From CAMEON01 sp045645165 (GTDB lineage: Bacteria > Bacillota > Clostridia > Oscillospirales > CAG-272): a stretch of DNA of 5,110 bases. The stretch covers positions 1 through 5,110 of the forward strand of contig JAZRIF010000115.1 of the NCBI GenBank assembly GCA_045645165.1, in the 5' to 3' direction. The notes below the pieces were generated by a model. It ran no database searches, was not told the DNA's origin, and saw nothing but the letters and a program-made list of their open reading frames with translations. This document shows, piece after piece, positions 5,094 through 5,110 of the stretch (positions are counted from its first letter, which is position 1; each line of letters opens with the position of its first letter). The position numbers were made by a program, and so were the translations under genes.

Positions 5094-5110
5094 AGGAAGA
5101 CAACTTAGTA
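5094..5110 (+). promoter_or_regulatory. Possible Shine-Dalgarno of the next gene
   Basis: AGGAAG (5094-5099) follows the hairpin region, with no start codon before the window ends 11 bases later. A + strand gene, expected from the usual order to be pgpH or ybeY, may start just beyond the edge. This is weak evidence. Confidence 0.25.

Noticed and set aside
4769..5095. A plus-strand frame from the end of phoH through the downstream hairpins
   Set aside because: It starts out of frame within phoH, is rich in T, S, P and R, and passes through the palindromes. No homology is visible.
1..5110. CRISPR array, transposase, phage, toxin-antitoxin or defence genes
   Set aside because: No regularly spaced direct repeats and no coding sequence of these families were seen on either strand.

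Overview
The window suggests an anaerobic, endospore-forming Clostridia-type Firmicute, fairly GC-rich and probably gut-associated (an Oscillospirales or Christensenellales-like genome would fit; this is inference). The evidence is three sporulation-specific proteins (YlbJ/SpoVV, YqfC, YqfD), the yqfC-yqfD-phoH gene order known from Bacillus subtilis and many Clostridia, Shine-Dalgarno sites of the GGAGG type before every complete gene, and a plant-glycan-type GH127 arabinofuranosidase.

Layout. Positions 1-906 (+) hold the C-terminal half of a GH127 (DUF1680) glycosidase, cut by the window edge. Positions 907-1139 have no gene. They hold a terminator-like hairpin just after the glycosidase and then a dense nest of inverted repeats (about 972-1140) that can fold into a multi-branched structure. 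Positions 1140-2282 (-) encode YlbJ/SpoVV. A 61-bp divergent intergenic region (2283-2343) separates it from yqfC (2344-2667, +), which overlaps yqfD (2664-3869, +) by 4 bp. phoH follows 28 bp later (3898-4956, +). The last 154 bases (4957-5110) hold two strong hairpins and no convincing gene, ending in a possible Shine-Dalgarno for a gene beyond the window.

How the genes work together. YlbJ/SpoVV, YqfC and YqfD belong to the mother-cell (sigma-E) sporulation programme. SpoVV moves dipicolinic acid across the outer forespore membrane; YqfC and YqfD are a conserved sporulation pair whose biochemical role is unclear. PhoH is a vegetative RNA-metabolism ATPase, normally followed by ybeY and era.

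The two most interesting regulatory observations are as follows. (1) The ylbJ/yqfC intergenic region reads as two mirror-image sigma-E-like promoters, with identical -10 boxes, the same 16-bp spacing, and -35 boxes lying on each other's start codons, all symmetric about position 2313. (2) An AT-rich island inside yqfD (28 G/C in positions 3501-3600) contains an extended -10 sigma-A-like promoter, which could give phoH vegetative expression independent of the sporulation promoter. No mobile-element gene, CRISPR array, tRNA, rRNA or defence system was found, and I see no clearly novel protein system here.
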